From positions 1-64,000 of the forward strand of contig NZ_JAFBFI010000001.1 of assembly GCF_016909175.1 (NCBI RefSeq): a DNA stretch of 64,000 nucleotides, read 5' to 3'. The DNA is from Peribacillus deserti (GTDB lineage Bacteria; Bacillota; Bacilli; Bacillales; DSM-1321). Each line of letters starts with the position of its first letter. Position 1 is the first letter of the stretch. Shown here one piece after another: positions 18,154 to 26,626 of this stretch. A program made the position numbers and the translations under genes. Below the pieces are notes generated by a model. The model saw only the letters and a program-made list of their open reading frames with translations. It made no database searches and had not been told where the DNA came from.

Positions 18154-18843
18154 TTAAGCTTTTTTTTCATCAGGCCACTGATAAGTCCAAAACCTTTCAT
18201 TATGAATCCAGGCAAGAAGCTCAGGATCCTGTGTTTCTAATTTATCACCCCAGGCAGCAACCATATATTGAGTTTGGGATCGGTGAGCCATAATCGCGGC
18301 AACCTTTTGTTTTTCCACTGATTGAACGTTATAGCGGATATCAGCTTCACCGAGTTCATCCACACAGTTATTAGAAAAAGCTACACAATGCAGCTTGGGC
18401 CTTACATTTTTAGGGATGCGGCCGACTGCGCTGACGACGGCGCGGCCTGTTGCTTCATGGTCAGGATGTACACTGTAGCCCGGGTAGAAAGAGATTACGA
18501 GCGAAGGATTGATCTCCTGAATCAGCGAGTACATAAGATCAGCCAGCTTTTCATCATCTTCGAATTCGATGGTTTTATCGCGGAGTCCAAGCATTCGCAA
18601 ATCCTGGATTCCAAGAGCAGCCGCAGCATCCCTCAGTTCCTGCATGCGAATTTTTGGCAAGGACTCTCTCGTTGCAAAAGGAGGATTCCCTAAGTTGCGT
18701 CCCATTTCTCCTAAAGTCAGGCACGCATAAGTAACAGGAGTTCCATTATTCACATGTGAAGCAATGGTGCCGGAAACTCCGAAGGCCTCATCGTCCGGAT
18801 GAGGAAATATGACTAATACTTGTCTTTCCTTTTCAAATGTCAA
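18154..18843 (-). CDS. bshB2: Bacillithiol biosynthesis deacetylase BshB2
   Basis: A 229-aa LmbE-type zinc hydrolase. The metal motif HPDDEAFG is near residue 15, and the second His is in SVHPDHEATGRAV near residue 126. BshB enzymes remove acetate from GlcNAc-malate, the second step of bacillithiol synthesis. It starts with TTG at 18843 after AAGGAGAGG. The gene follows yojF by 14 bp, the same pair as yojF-yojG in B. subtilis. Confidence 0.9.
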   Translation of the reverse strand: MTFEKERQVLVIFPHPDDEAFGVSGTIASHVNNGTPVTYACLTLGEMGRNLGNPPFATRESLPKIRMQELRDAAAALGIQDLRMLGLRDKTIEFEDDEKLADLMYSLIQEINPSLVISFYPGYSVHPDHEATGRAVVSAVGRIPKNVRPKLHCVAFSNNCVDELGEADIRYNVQSVEKQKVAAIMAHRSQTQYMVAAWGDKLETQDPELLAWIHNERFWTYQWPDEKKA

Positions 18844-18857
18844 CGTGTTCCTCTCCT

Positions 18858-19205
18858 TTATTCAAATGGTGTTTTGCTGATTTGAAGGGCAACAGCAAGC
18901 TTTCCTGCTGGGTCAAGGCCTGCCATGAGCAAACGGCCTTTTTCATCTACTTCATAATGGGTTAATCCTTCAGCATACACCCATCCGATTGAGAGCTTAA
19001 GACCGACCCGGAAAGGGCCTGTACCGACAATCTTTCCAAGTTCATATTGAAGAAAGGCATTCCTGATATATGCGCCCACTGAAAAGAACGACTCATCAAA
19101 GTGTGTAGCATAGGCTCCATTTGTTGTTTCAAGATGCAGGTACACATCTTCATTAGCAAAAGAATCTATTACAGCCTGAGCATCGGCCTGAAGAATAGGT
19201 TCCAT
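18858..19205 (-). CDS. yojF: YojF family protein (DUF1806), partner gene of bshB2
   Basis: A 115-aa soluble protein starting MEPILQADAQAVIDSF. ATG 19205 is chosen because GGGAGGT lies 7 nt before it; the frame continues upstream to 19238. The function is not known. Its constant pairing with bshB2 suggests a role in bacillithiol metabolism, but nothing in the sequence shows a catalytic site. Confidence 0.8.
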   Translation of the reverse strand: MEPILQADAQAVIDSFANEDVYLHLETTNGAYATHFDESFFSVGAYIRNAFLQYELGKIVGTGPFRVGLKLSIGWVYAEGLTHYEVDEKGRLLMAGLDPAGKLAVALQISKTPFE

Positions 19206-19404
19206 ACAAATACCTCCCTGAATTGCTGCATTTTCCAATAAAAATATTCTAGGCTGTCTGCCTTATCATCCATAAGTAATAGTATTTCGAACAATTCCTT
19301 ATCTTACTATCTTACTAAAAATAATAAAAGAAAGCGAAAGATGAAGTTTATAAATTTCAACCTTCTATCGTATGGAAAGACTTTAGATTTAACATCCTGC
19401 TTGT

Positions 19405-19434
19405 ATAAAAAAAGAACCGGTATGCACCGATTCT
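19405..19434 (-). terminator. Terminator of pdxK
   Basis: GAATCGGT and ACCGGTTC pair on the minus strand (with one G-T) around a 4-nt loop and are followed by seven T. Confidence 0.85.
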
Positions 19435-19464
19435 TTTAAGACGTATATGTTTTGGCTGTAGCCA

Positions 19465-20304
19465 TTATTTAGTAAGCTGTTCTGCTTCTAGACGGCCTGC
19501 GCCAAATCTGCGGTAGGCTCCATGCATAGTAGGTCCCACATACTCATTTAATTTCCATGAGTGGCGGATTGCATCTGTAATAAATTCTTTCGCAGTAAGT
19601 ACAGCTTCACGGACATTTTTTCCTTTTGCAAGTTCTGCTGTAATGGCAGCTGAATAAGTGCAGCCGGCGCCATGAGTGTACGCAGTGTCGATTCGTTCAG
19701 ATTCAAGTACAACGAATTCCTGTCCATCATACAGCAGGTCAATTGCTTTTTCATGCTGAAGCTTGCTTCCGCCTTTTATAAGCACATACTTTGCACCCAG
19801 CTCATGAATTTTGACAGCGGCCTGTTTCATATCCTCAAGGGTTTTGATTGGGCCTGTACCTGCTAACTGTGATGCTTCGAAAAGGTTCGGTGTTGCTACA
19901 AGAGCTCTAGGAACCAAAATTTCACGCAATGCAACCGCTGTTTCAGGATGGAGAACTTCATCTTCACCTTTGCAGACCATGACAGGATCAATAACCACAT
20001 TGGTTAATTTATTCTCATCTATAACTTTAGCAGCAAGTTCAATAATTTCTACAGATCCAAGCATGCCGGTTTTCATTGCATCAATTCCAGTAGAAAGGAC
20101 CGTTTCCAGCTGAGTTTCTATTGTGCTTAATTCAATAGGAAACACATTATGATGCCAATGGTTCTTAGGGTCCATGGTAACAATTGTTGTTAATGCAGTC
20201 ATACCATAAACACCAAGCTCCTGCAGAGTTTTAAGGTCAGCCTGGATGCCAGCGCCGCCGCTCGTATCGGAACCTGCTAATGTTAATGCTTTTTTCATAG
20301 TCAT
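19465..20304 (-). CDS. pdxK: Pyridoxal / hydroxymethylpyrimidine kinase (PdxK/ThiD family)
   Basis: A 279-aa ribokinase-fold protein. It has LAGSDTSGGAGIQADLKT at the N-terminus, DPVMVCKG near residue 108, and the catalytic-loop TAYTHGAGCTYSAAIT near residue 214. Family members phosphorylate HMP and HMP-P for thiamine, or pyridoxal. The whole sequence looks closest to B. subtilis PdxK, formerly annotated as a second ThiD, so pyridoxal kinase is favoured. AGGAGG lies about 10 nt before ATG 20304. Its own terminator follows, so it is not controlled by the TPP switch downstream. Confidence 0.85.
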   Translation of the reverse strand: MTMKKALTLAGSDTSGGAGIQADLKTLQELGVYGMTALTTIVTMDPKNHWHHNVFPIELSTIETQLETVLSTGIDAMKTGMLGSVEIIELAAKVIDENKLTNVVIDPVMVCKGEDEVLHPETAVALREILVPRALVATPNLFEASQLAGTGPIKTLEDMKQAAVKIHELGAKYVLIKGGSKLQHEKAIDLLYDGQEFVVLESERIDTAYTHGAGCTYSAAITAELAKGKNVREAVLTAKEFITDAIRHSWKLNEYVGPTMHGAYRRFGAGRLEAEQLTK

Positions 20305-20622
20305 AAATAGATAACCTCCTTAAAGGCCTTCAAATTATATTTTCTCTTTGTTTATTATCCCTAATTTACGGTAAATAGACAATTAAAGTTTATGAATAAT
20401 CCGACTTTCCCTTAAGGATATTACATATCTTGTTTTAGAACAAGAAATTGCTTTTGAGCAGGCACGTAGAAATAGTGAAGGCTGTTTCACAATTGCAATA
20501 ATGTTGAGATAATTTACTATTCCTATTATCCTGTAACTATAAGCACAGTTCTAAGTTTGCACTTAAGGAAAGTGCGTTTATTTACATGCCTCACCAAAAA
20601 ATTCAACTAAAGGAACGCTGCT
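20305..20622. other. Divergent intergenic region, pdxK / moaE
   Basis: A possible promoter for moaE is TTGAGA (20504-20509), 17 bp, TATCCT (20527-20532). A small inverted pair, CTTGTTTTAGAACAAG, lies near 20430-20445. No riboswitch-like conserved elements are visible. Confidence 0.4.
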
Positions 20623-21087
20623 ATGAATTATGAAATTACTAGAAATGCAATTGATATTCAAGAAGTAATTGATAAAGTCATTTCACGCAATGCCGGGGCA
20701 GTGACTACCTTTATAGGTACAGTACGCGAGATGACTTACGGGAAGAAAACACTTTATTTATATTATGAAGCATATGAAACGATGGCAGTTAAAAAGCTAG
20801 AAGGCATAGGCAGAGAGATAAAGGAACGCTGGCCCGAATCAATAACAGCTATTACCCATAGAGTGGGGAAGCTGGAAATCACGGATACCGCTGTCGTCAT
20901 TGCCATTTCTACTCCGCATAGAAACGATGCCTACGAGGCAAATCGGTACGCAATTGAACGAATAAAGGAAATCGTGCCTATATGGAAAAAAGAGATTTGG
21001 GAAGACGGAGAAGAGTGGATTGGGAATCAAAAGGAAACGGTAGCTTATCCTAAAGGAAAACCAGAGGAGAAGGAAATATATGATTAA
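20623..21087 (+). CDS. moaE: Molybdopterin synthase catalytic subunit
   Basis: A 154-aa protein with the MoaE signature GAVTTFIGTVREMTYGKK near residue 25 and the C-terminal WKKEIWEDGEEW with the catalytic lysines. With MoaD it adds two sulfurs to precursor Z to make molybdopterin. AAAGGAACG precedes the ATG. The last 8 bp overlap moaD, so the subunits are co-translated. Confidence 0.95.
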   Translation: MNYEITRNAIDIQEVIDKVISRNAGAVTTFIGTVREMTYGKKTLYLYYEAYETMAVKKLEGIGREIKERWPESITAITHRVGKLEITDTAVVIAISTPHRNDAYEANRYAIERIKEIVPIWKKEIWEDGEEWIGNQKETVAYPKGKPEEKEIYD

Positions 21088-21313
21088 AGTATTGTTTTTT
21101 GCCCATTTAAAAGATTCAATCGGCGCAGATTCAATCACACTTCAGATGAGCGGTGAAAGCATCAGCAGCCTTAAAAAAGCGATCTCTGAGCAATATAAAG
21201 TGGACTCTCTACATACAGTGATGGCAGCCGTTAACGAAGAGTTTGCAGATGAAAGTACGATTCTTGCTGATGGGGATATTGTTGCATTGATCCCTCCGGT
21301 CAGCGGGGGATAA
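21080..21313 (+). CDS. moaD: Molybdopterin synthase sulfur-carrier subunit
   Basis: A 77-aa ubiquitin-fold protein ending VALIPPVSGG; the terminal Gly-Gly is the site of adenylation and thiocarboxylation. The start lies within the end of moaE, preceded by GAGGAGAAGG. It is activated by the MoeB-type enzyme encoded 23 bp downstream. Confidence 0.93.
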   Translation: MIKVLFFAHLKDSIGADSITLQMSGESISSLKKAISEQYKVDSLHTVMAAVNEEFADESTILADGDIVALIPPVSGG

Positions 21314-21336
21314 AATAGCAGGCAGGGAGGCAGAAC

Positions 21337-22356
21337 ATGTCCGAGAGATATTCCAGACAAATTCTCTTTTCAGGAATAGGGGAACAGGGGCAGCATAAAT
21401 TAGCTGCAAAACATGTCCTCCTTATTGGTGCGGGGGCATTGGGATCCGCCAATGCGGAGCTTCTTGTAAGGGCGGGCATTGGAAAATTAACCATTGTCGA
21501 TCGTGATTATGTGGAAGAAAGCAATCTGCAGCGGCAGCAGCTGTATACAGAAAAAGATGTGGAGCAGAAAATGCCAAAAGCAGCAGCAGCTAAAAAACAT
21601 CTAGAAGAGATTAATTCAGATACTGAAGTGCATGTTCATATAATGGATGCAACGAGTCAAAGTCTTGAACCGTTATTACAGAATGCAGACTTATTGATGG
21701 ATGCAACAGATAACTTCGAAACCAGACTGGTCATAAATGATCTTGCTCATAAATATAACATCCCATGGATTTTTGGTGCCTGTGTAGGAAGCTTTGGAAT
21801 CAGCTTCACGGTGATTCCAGGCAAAACTCCATGCTTAAACTGCCTGCTGCGTGCCATCCCGCTGCAGGGAATGACCTGTGAAACTGCAGGAATCATCGGT
21901 CCAGCTGTTCAAATGACAGTAGCCTATCAATCGGCCGAGGCTCTTAAGATCCTGACTGAGAATAGAGAAGTGCTCAGGGAAACATTCGTAAGCTTTGACT
22001 TATGGAGCGGCCAGTTCCATAACATTAAAACCGGCAAATCCAAAAAAGCGGACTGTCTGACATGTGGAAGCGACCCGTCTTACCCATTTCTTCAGCTGGA
22101 AAATACAACAAAAACAGCGGTTTTGTGCGGAAGGGAGACTGTACAGGTTAGGCCGCCATATGCGGTTGAACTTGAGCTTGAGAGACTAGTGAGAGACTTT
22201 TCCGCGATGGGCTATGAAGTGAAAGCGAATCCCTATCTTGTGTCTGCTCAGAACGAGAATGAGCGGATTGTCGTATTCAAGGATGGAAGGGCATTAGTAC
22301 ATGGTACGAAGGATGTGATCCATGCAAAGTCCGTCTATCAAAAGATTATGGGGTAA
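21337..22356 (+). CDS. moeB: ThiF/MoeB-family adenylyltransferase
   Basis: A 339-aa E1-like enzyme. It has the nucleotide motif LLIGAGALGSANAELLVRAG near residue 30, the DYVEESNLQRQ block near residue 63, and zinc-binding cysteines in CLNCLLRAIP and CLTCG. There is no C-terminal rhodanese domain. It could serve ThiS as well as MoaD, but the moaE-moaD neighbours favour molybdenum cofactor synthesis. No other Moco genes (moaA, moaC, mobA, moeA) are in the window. Confidence 0.9.
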   Translation: MSERYSRQILFSGIGEQGQHKLAAKHVLLIGAGALGSANAELLVRAGIGKLTIVDRDYVEESNLQRQQLYTEKDVEQKMPKAAAAKKHLEEINSDTEVHVHIMDATSQSLEPLLQNADLLMDATDNFETRLVINDLAHKYNIPWIFGACVGSFGISFTVIPGKTPCLNCLLRAIPLQGMTCETAGIIGPAVQMTVAYQSAEALKILTENREVLRETFVSFDLWSGQFHNIKTGKSKKADCLTCGSDPSYPFLQLENTTKTAVLCGRETVQVRPPYAVELELERLVRDFSAMGYEVKANPYLVSAQNENERIVVFKDGRALVHGTKDVIHAKSVYQKIMG

Positions 22357-22374
22357 ATATGGACAATAATCTGA

Positions 22375-22409
22375 AGCAGATGAGGTACATTAAATCATCT
22401 GCTTTTTTA
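22375..22409 (+). terminator. Terminator of moaE-moaD-moeB
   Basis: AGCAGATGA and TCATCTGCT form a 9-bp stem followed by seven T. Confidence 0.88.
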
Positions 22410-22685
22410 TATTAGACTATGTAACAAACAAGGTATCCTGTAGAGTAATCAACCTATAGGGGGTTTTTACTTGAAGAAATTCATAGGAAATTATTTCATT
22501 CTTAAATTGCCTATTTGTATTTATTGCCTTTGCTGAATTGTAGGATTTAATGCGTTTTTTTCACTTAAATTTTGTTCTTTCCATTAGCGAATTTCCTGAT
22601 TAAAGAAAATTAAATGGCAAACCGAACCGTTTAGCAAGACGGCAAAAAAGATGTGGTTTGATCATCTATGCAGAATCATAAAAAA

Positions 22686-22897
22686 GCAGTGCAATTATAA
22701 GATTGCACTGCTCAGGCTGTCGACAAAGTCGACAGCTATTTTTTAATAATATTTAACCCTCAATATATAGTGCTTAACTTTAGAAAAGCCACCATATATA
22801 CAAGAAATAAATTGACAAACCTCATTTTTCGCGACAAAGTTTGTTTGAAATTGATTTTGTCTACACTCTGAGCAGTGCAATTATAAGATTGCACTGC
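22686..22897. repeat. 212-bp palindromic MITE-like element
   Basis: Both ends carry the same 26-bp hairpin, GCAGTGCAAT-tataag-ATTGCACTGC (22686-22711 and 22872-22897). Inside it, the left arm continues CTCAGGCTGTCGACAAAGTC and the right arm ends with its near reverse complement (GATTTTGTCTACACTCTGAG). The terminal inverted repeats are therefore about 45 bp with a few mismatches. A separate small hairpin, GCTGTCGAC/GTCGACAGC, lies in the left arm. The 120-bp centre is A+T-rich and non-coding. No clear target duplication is seen. The rest of the gap (22410-22685) shows nothing I recognise. Confidence 0.7.
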
Positions 22898-22917
22898 CAT
22901 ATTTGTAGCCTTATTGC

Positions 22918-24150
22918 TTAAAATGCCCAGTTTCCATTACGGAATAATGGTTCAGTCTGCCCGTCCGCTGTTACTCCATCGATATCAAGCTCTGCTGAAC
23001 CGATCATGAAGTCAACGTGAGAAAGGCTGTAATTAGCGCCGGCTTCTGCTAACTGCTCCTGGCTCATGGCTGTTCCGCCTTCTAATGTCATCGGGTAAGC
23101 ACTGCCTACAGCAAAATGGCAGGATGCATTTTCATCAAATAACGTATTATAGAAAATAATGTTCGTATTTGAGATCGGTGAATCGTGAGGTACAAGTGCT
23201 ACTTCTCCAAGGAAGGCAGCCCCCTCATCAATATCAAGCATTTTCTTGAGTGTTTCTTCTCCTGTTTCGGCTGTAAACTCAACAGCTTTCCCTTCTTTAA
23301 AGGTAAGAGAAAAATGATCAATCGTTGTTCCGTTGTAATTTAATGGCTTGGTGCTTGTAACGGTCCCATTAACACCGTCTTTTTTAGGCATCGTAAATAC
23401 TTCCTCGGTCGGAATGTTAGGAGTATATTCAATTCCCTTTGAATTTTCAAGAGATCCGCCGATCCATTTATGGCCTTCAGGCAGCTCAACTGTTAAGTCT
23501 GTTCCTGGAGCTTTATAATGAAGCTTTTTATATTTTTTTGTATTCAAATATTCAAGCTTTTGATGCAGGTTATTGCCGTGCTCTTTCCAAGCTTCAACCG
23601 GGTCTTCTTCATGAATGCGGGTTGCTGAGAAGATAGCATCCCATAGCTTCTCCACAGCGTCCTCAAGAGAAAGATCTGGATAGACCTTTTGAGCCCACTC
23701 AGGAGCTGGAGTAGAAATCAAGTTCCAGCTTACATCACCCTTCATCATTGTATTTTTAAAGTTTTCCAGCGCTGCTGCATTGGCTTTGTTTCTTGTGGCC
23801 ATACGTTCAGGATCAACACCTGTAAAGGCATCAGGGTTAGGAGAATATATCTGCAAAAATGCAGCGCCCAGCTGCTGGTATTCTTCCATCAATTTTACAG
23901 AATGCTCAGGTACAAATTTCAAAGCTTCAACCGGTGCATCTTCTGTTTTAATTCTGGTAAAAGCCTCATCTCCCCATTCAATAAACACATTGCCCGCGCC
24001 CGCTGAAAAAGCTCTTCTTGCTAAAACACGGGCAAAGTCTGCCGCGCTTATTGGTGATTGAATAACTAAAGGCTGGCCGGGCTGAATATTAACGCCAATT
24101 TTTAATGCAACATCTGCATATTTTTCAAGCAAAACTGCTTTTTCTGCCAT
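22918..24150 (-). CDS. ampS: M29-family aminopeptidase
   Basis: A 410-aa protein of the AmpS / aminopeptidase T family, with the typical start EKYADVALKIGVNIQPGQPLVI. Conserved metal-site blocks are visible: GEVALVPHDSP near residue 314, NASCHFAVGSAYP near residue 340 and SHVDFMIGS near residue 378. Enzymes of this type are dimeric metallo-aminopeptidases with broad specificity, in the cytoplasm. AGGAGG precedes ATG 24150. The MITE-like element begins 20 bp after the stop. Confidence 0.92.
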   Translation of the reverse strand: MAEKAVLLEKYADVALKIGVNIQPGQPLVIQSPISAADFARVLARRAFSAGAGNVFIEWGDEAFTRIKTEDAPVEALKFVPEHSVKLMEEYQQLGAAFLQIYSPNPDAFTGVDPERMATRNKANAAALENFKNTMMKGDVSWNLISTPAPEWAQKVYPDLSLEDAVEKLWDAIFSATRIHEEDPVEAWKEHGNNLHQKLEYLNTKKYKKLHYKAPGTDLTVELPEGHKWIGGSLENSKGIEYTPNIPTEEVFTMPKKDGVNGTVTSTKPLNYNGTTIDHFSLTFKEGKAVEFTAETGEETLKKMLDIDEGAAFLGEVALVPHDSPISNTNIIFYNTLFDENASCHFAVGSAYPMTLEGGTAMSQEQLAEAGANYSLSHVDFMIGSAELDIDGVTADGQTEPLFRNGNWAF

Positions 24151-24261
24151 TAATGATGTCCTCCTAAAATTTACTTCTATTATCTAAATATTCTATCATA
24201 CTGGTATAAAAGGTTCATACTATTTAAACTTTATGAAATTGTACTTACCAATGTCTTTTTA

Positions 24262-24445
24262 CCAAAGGGAGAGAGGACAAGGCGCTGTACACGGCAATGC
24301 CCGAAAATACTGGAGGAGCAAAAATCAATGTATAAAGGTCTACTGCCGATGACTAATTGACCTCACTGCGGAGGGAATGCCATCACTATTCTCATGAAGC
24401 TTGCAAACATTTTATACGGCTAGATGGCGCACAGAGGTCTTTTTT
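24262..24445 (+). promoter_or_regulatory. Unclassified attenuator-like leader upstream of the antiporter gene
   Basis: Three segments compete: AGGTC (24336-24340), GACCTC (24359-24364) and GAGGTC (24434-24439). The second can pair with the first (antiterminator) or with the third, which is followed by six T (terminator). The terminator arm also contains TGCG/CGCA and CCATC/GATGG pairs. Upstream, CGGCA (24292-24296) pairs with TGCCG (24344-24348) and would enclose the antiterminator strand. Layout and spacing look like a riboswitch or other transcription attenuator. I could not match it to the M-box, ydaO, yybP-ykoY or lysine consensus from memory. Confidence 0.6.
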
Positions 24446-24551
24446 GTTGCTAATTACATACTTTGGTTTTTTGCTTAAAATAAATGGACGAACCCTTAAT
24501 GTTTAGAGGAAAAAGGGGTATACAAAAGGTAATTACATTATAGGTAAGCAG

Positions 24552-26009
24552 GTGACAGATTTGGATTTTTCTACTGATAATATGATTCTGCTAGGCTCCC
24601 TCTTGTTAATATCCGGCGTAACTGCAGCTAAATTTTCTTCGCGTTTGGGCCTGCCCTCCTTAGTATTGTTTGTGATCGTAGGATTGCTTCTGAACCAATT
24701 CATCTATTTTGAAAATACACAGATCACTCAGGTCGTCGGGATTCTCGCTCTTATCATTATTTTATTTGACGGCGGTATGCAGACGAACTGGAGGCATATC
24801 CGCCCAGTGATAGGGGTCTCTCTATCTCTGGCTACAATTGGAGTATTAATAACAGCTCTGCTGGTTGCTGTTTTTGCTAAATTCATATTAGACCTGACCT
24901 GGCTCGAGAGCTTTTTGTTCGGATCGATCGCCGGTTCTACGGATGCAGCGGCCATCTTTTCGGTGCTTGGGAATAAAAACATTAAAGAAAAACTGACATC
25001 TGTTCTGGAGGCAGAGTCAGGCACCAATGATCCAATGGCCGTTTTCTTAACACTAAGCTTTATCGAAATGATCGAAATAGGGCATATGAACTTCTGGACC
25101 CTTTCCTTAACTTTTTTATGGGAAATGGGCCTCGGACTATTAATGGGTTTAATTTTAGGTGCTGTAACAGTCCTGGTCATCAATAAAATCAAACTAGCAG
25201 AAACAGGCTTATATCCGGTTCTGTCCATGGCCTTTGCTATTTTTACATACGGTTTTACCGTATGGCTGCACGGAAGCGGCCTGCTTGCTGTTTACATTAT
25301 GGCTCTATACGTTGGAAATAAAGAGTTAAAATATCATTTTTCAATTACCCGTTTTAATAATGGGATTGCATGGCTTATGCAAATATTAATGTTCATTCTG
25401 CTGGGCCTATATGTATTTCCAAAGGATTTGTTAGCCATCCTTGGGAAGGGGATTGCCTTATCGCTGCTTCTGATGCTGGTTGCCCGTCCTGCTGCAGTCT
25501 TTATTAGTACCATGTTCTTTAAACTTACGAACAAGGAAAGAGTCTTTATTTCCTGGGGAGGCTTAAAAGGGGCCGTTCCTATTGTACTTGCTACTTATCC
25601 TTTATTCGCAGAAATACCGAAAGCCGGGTATATTTTCGATGCGGTATTTTTTGTAGTCTTATCTTCGGCGCTTATCCAGGGTGCAACGATGAATCCTCTA
25701 GCCAAAAGATTCGACTTATTGGATGAACGTGAGAAGGCCGCTCCCCAGAGTATAGAATTATTGGCAGCGGGGCGGACCAGCGTTGAGATGATAGAATTTG
25801 ATGTAGGCAAAAAATCAAAGCTTGCAGGGAAAGAAATTTCCAGCGTAGGATTGCCTTCAGAGGTACTGATCTCAGCCATTATCAGGGGGAAGGATTTTGT
25901 CATTCCGCAGGGGAGCACGGTAATTGAACAAAAAGATGTATTATGTTTCCTTGTGCCGGCAAATAAAGAGGAAGAACTGAAAAGGTTTTTTCAAGAACAA
26001 AGAGCCTAA
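24552..26009 (+). CDS. Cation (K+ or Na+)/proton antiporter, CPA1 type with TrkA-C domain
   Basis: A 485-aa membrane protein with about 12-13 transmembrane helices. Conserved features are the GSIAGSTDAAAIFSVLG block near residue 130 and AESGTNDPMAVFL near residue 155, the ion-binding aspartates of the family. The last about 75 residues (SKLAGKEISSVGLPSEVLISAIIRG) form a TrkA-C/RCK_C domain, which in several Firmicute transporters binds c-di-AMP. It resembles the CvrA/NhaP2 group of K+/H+ antiporters. It starts with GTG at 24552 with only a weak ribosome site. An attenuator-like leader precedes it. Confidence 0.85.
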   Translation: MTDLDFSTDNMILLGSLLLISGVTAAKFSSRLGLPSLVLFVIVGLLLNQFIYFENTQITQVVGILALIIILFDGGMQTNWRHIRPVIGVSLSLATIGVLITALLVAVFAKFILDLTWLESFLFGSIAGSTDAAAIFSVLGNKNIKEKLTSVLEAESGTNDPMAVFLTLSFIEMIEIGHMNFWTLSLTFLWEMGLGLLMGLILGAVTVLVINKIKLAETGLYPVLSMAFAIFTYGFTVWLHGSGLLAVYIMALYVGNKELKYHFSITRFNNGIAWLMQILMFILLGLYVFPKDLLAILGKGIALSLLLMLVARPAAVFISTMFFKLTNKERVFISWGGLKGAVPIVLATYPLFAEIPKAGYIFDAVFFVVLSSALIQGATMNPLAKRFDLLDEREKAAPQSIELLAAGRTSVEMIEFDVGKKSKLAGKEISSVGLPSEVLISAIIRGKDFVIPQGSTVIEQKDVLCFLVPANKEEELKRFFQEQRA

Positions 26010-26011
26010 AT

Positions 26012-26043
26012 AAGGCAGATAGAGCCTGGCTCTATCTGCCTTT
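26012..26043. terminator. Strong hairpin between convergent antiporter and YflT genes
   Basis: AAGGCAGATAGAGC and GCTCTATCTGCCTT form a 14-bp stem with a very short loop; only three T follow on the plus strand. It could serve both genes. Confidence 0.7.
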
Positions 26044-26057
26044 AAGCGGTAATTGAT

Positions 26058-26387
26058 TTATTTAACTTCATCGGACGCTACTAATACAACCTTGCCTCTG
26101 TCTAACTCTTTTTCATACAGGTCTGCTTCTTCCTTGGTCAGGCCTAGCGACTGCATTTTAGAGCGAAGCTCGTCTCCTCTGGACTTAAAAACATTTCCCA
26201 GGGAGCTTAGAAAGCCTTGTTCCTTCATTCCTATTTCCTGTGTATTCGTGTTTTCTGTCAGATGCTCTGAGCGGTCTTTATCATGGGCAAATAGAAAGAT
26301 ACTTTCCTCGGAAAAACCGGTTCCTGATAAGCTTTCAATCTTTTCCTTCGCTTGTACGCCATTTTCAATTACATGTACTTGATACAT
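26058..26387 (-). CDS. yflT: General stress protein 17M-like (YflT family)
   Basis: A 109-aa protein. The first about 60 residues form the small alpha/beta domain of the 17M stress family (YQVHVIENGVQAKEKI, then IFLFAHDKDRSEHL); a helical tail follows (LGLTKEEADLYEKELDRGKVVLV). AAGGAGGAC precedes ATG 26387. The biochemical role is unknown. A sigma-B-type promoter upstream fits with its family being part of the general stress response. Confidence 0.82.
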   Translation of the reverse strand: MYQVHVIENGVQAKEKIESLSGTGFSEESIFLFAHDKDRSEHLTENTNTQEIGMKEQGFLSSLGNVFKSRGDELRSKMQSLGLTKEEADLYEKELDRGKVVLVASDEVK

Positions 26388-26447
26388 ATTAAATGTCCTC
26401 CTTGTTCGAATAATTGGTAATGAGTAATTACCATGCCTAGTTTTTAT

Positions 26448-26472
26448 ATAGCCTCTCTAGAGAAAAGTAAAC
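26448..26472 (-). promoter_or_regulatory. Sigma-B-type promoter of the YflT gene
   Basis: On the minus strand GTTTAC (26472-26467), 13 bp, GGCTAT (26453-26448). The sigma-B consensus is GTTTaa - 12-15 bp - GGGwAt, so the match is good. A palindrome, GGTAAT-gagta-ATTACC (26416-26432), lies downstream in the predicted leader and could be an operator or RNA hairpin. Confidence 0.65.
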
Positions 26473-26626
26473 ATTCAATTTATAATTCACGATTTACTTG
26501 CAGGAGTTCGTTCGATGTTTGAAATCGATTTAAAACAGGAAATGGAAAAAGAAGATATTAGACATGCTAAAATAGGGTAAATTAGTCTGTTTGCAAGGAT
26601 AACGGAAGCGAAAGGGGAGTCAAAAA

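Noticed and set aside
24262-24445. Mg2+ M-box, c-di-AMP (ydaO) or Mn2+ (yybP-ykoY) riboswitch
   Set aside because: Conserved core sequences of these classes as I remember them are not present; only the terminator/antiterminator layout is supported, so no class was assigned.
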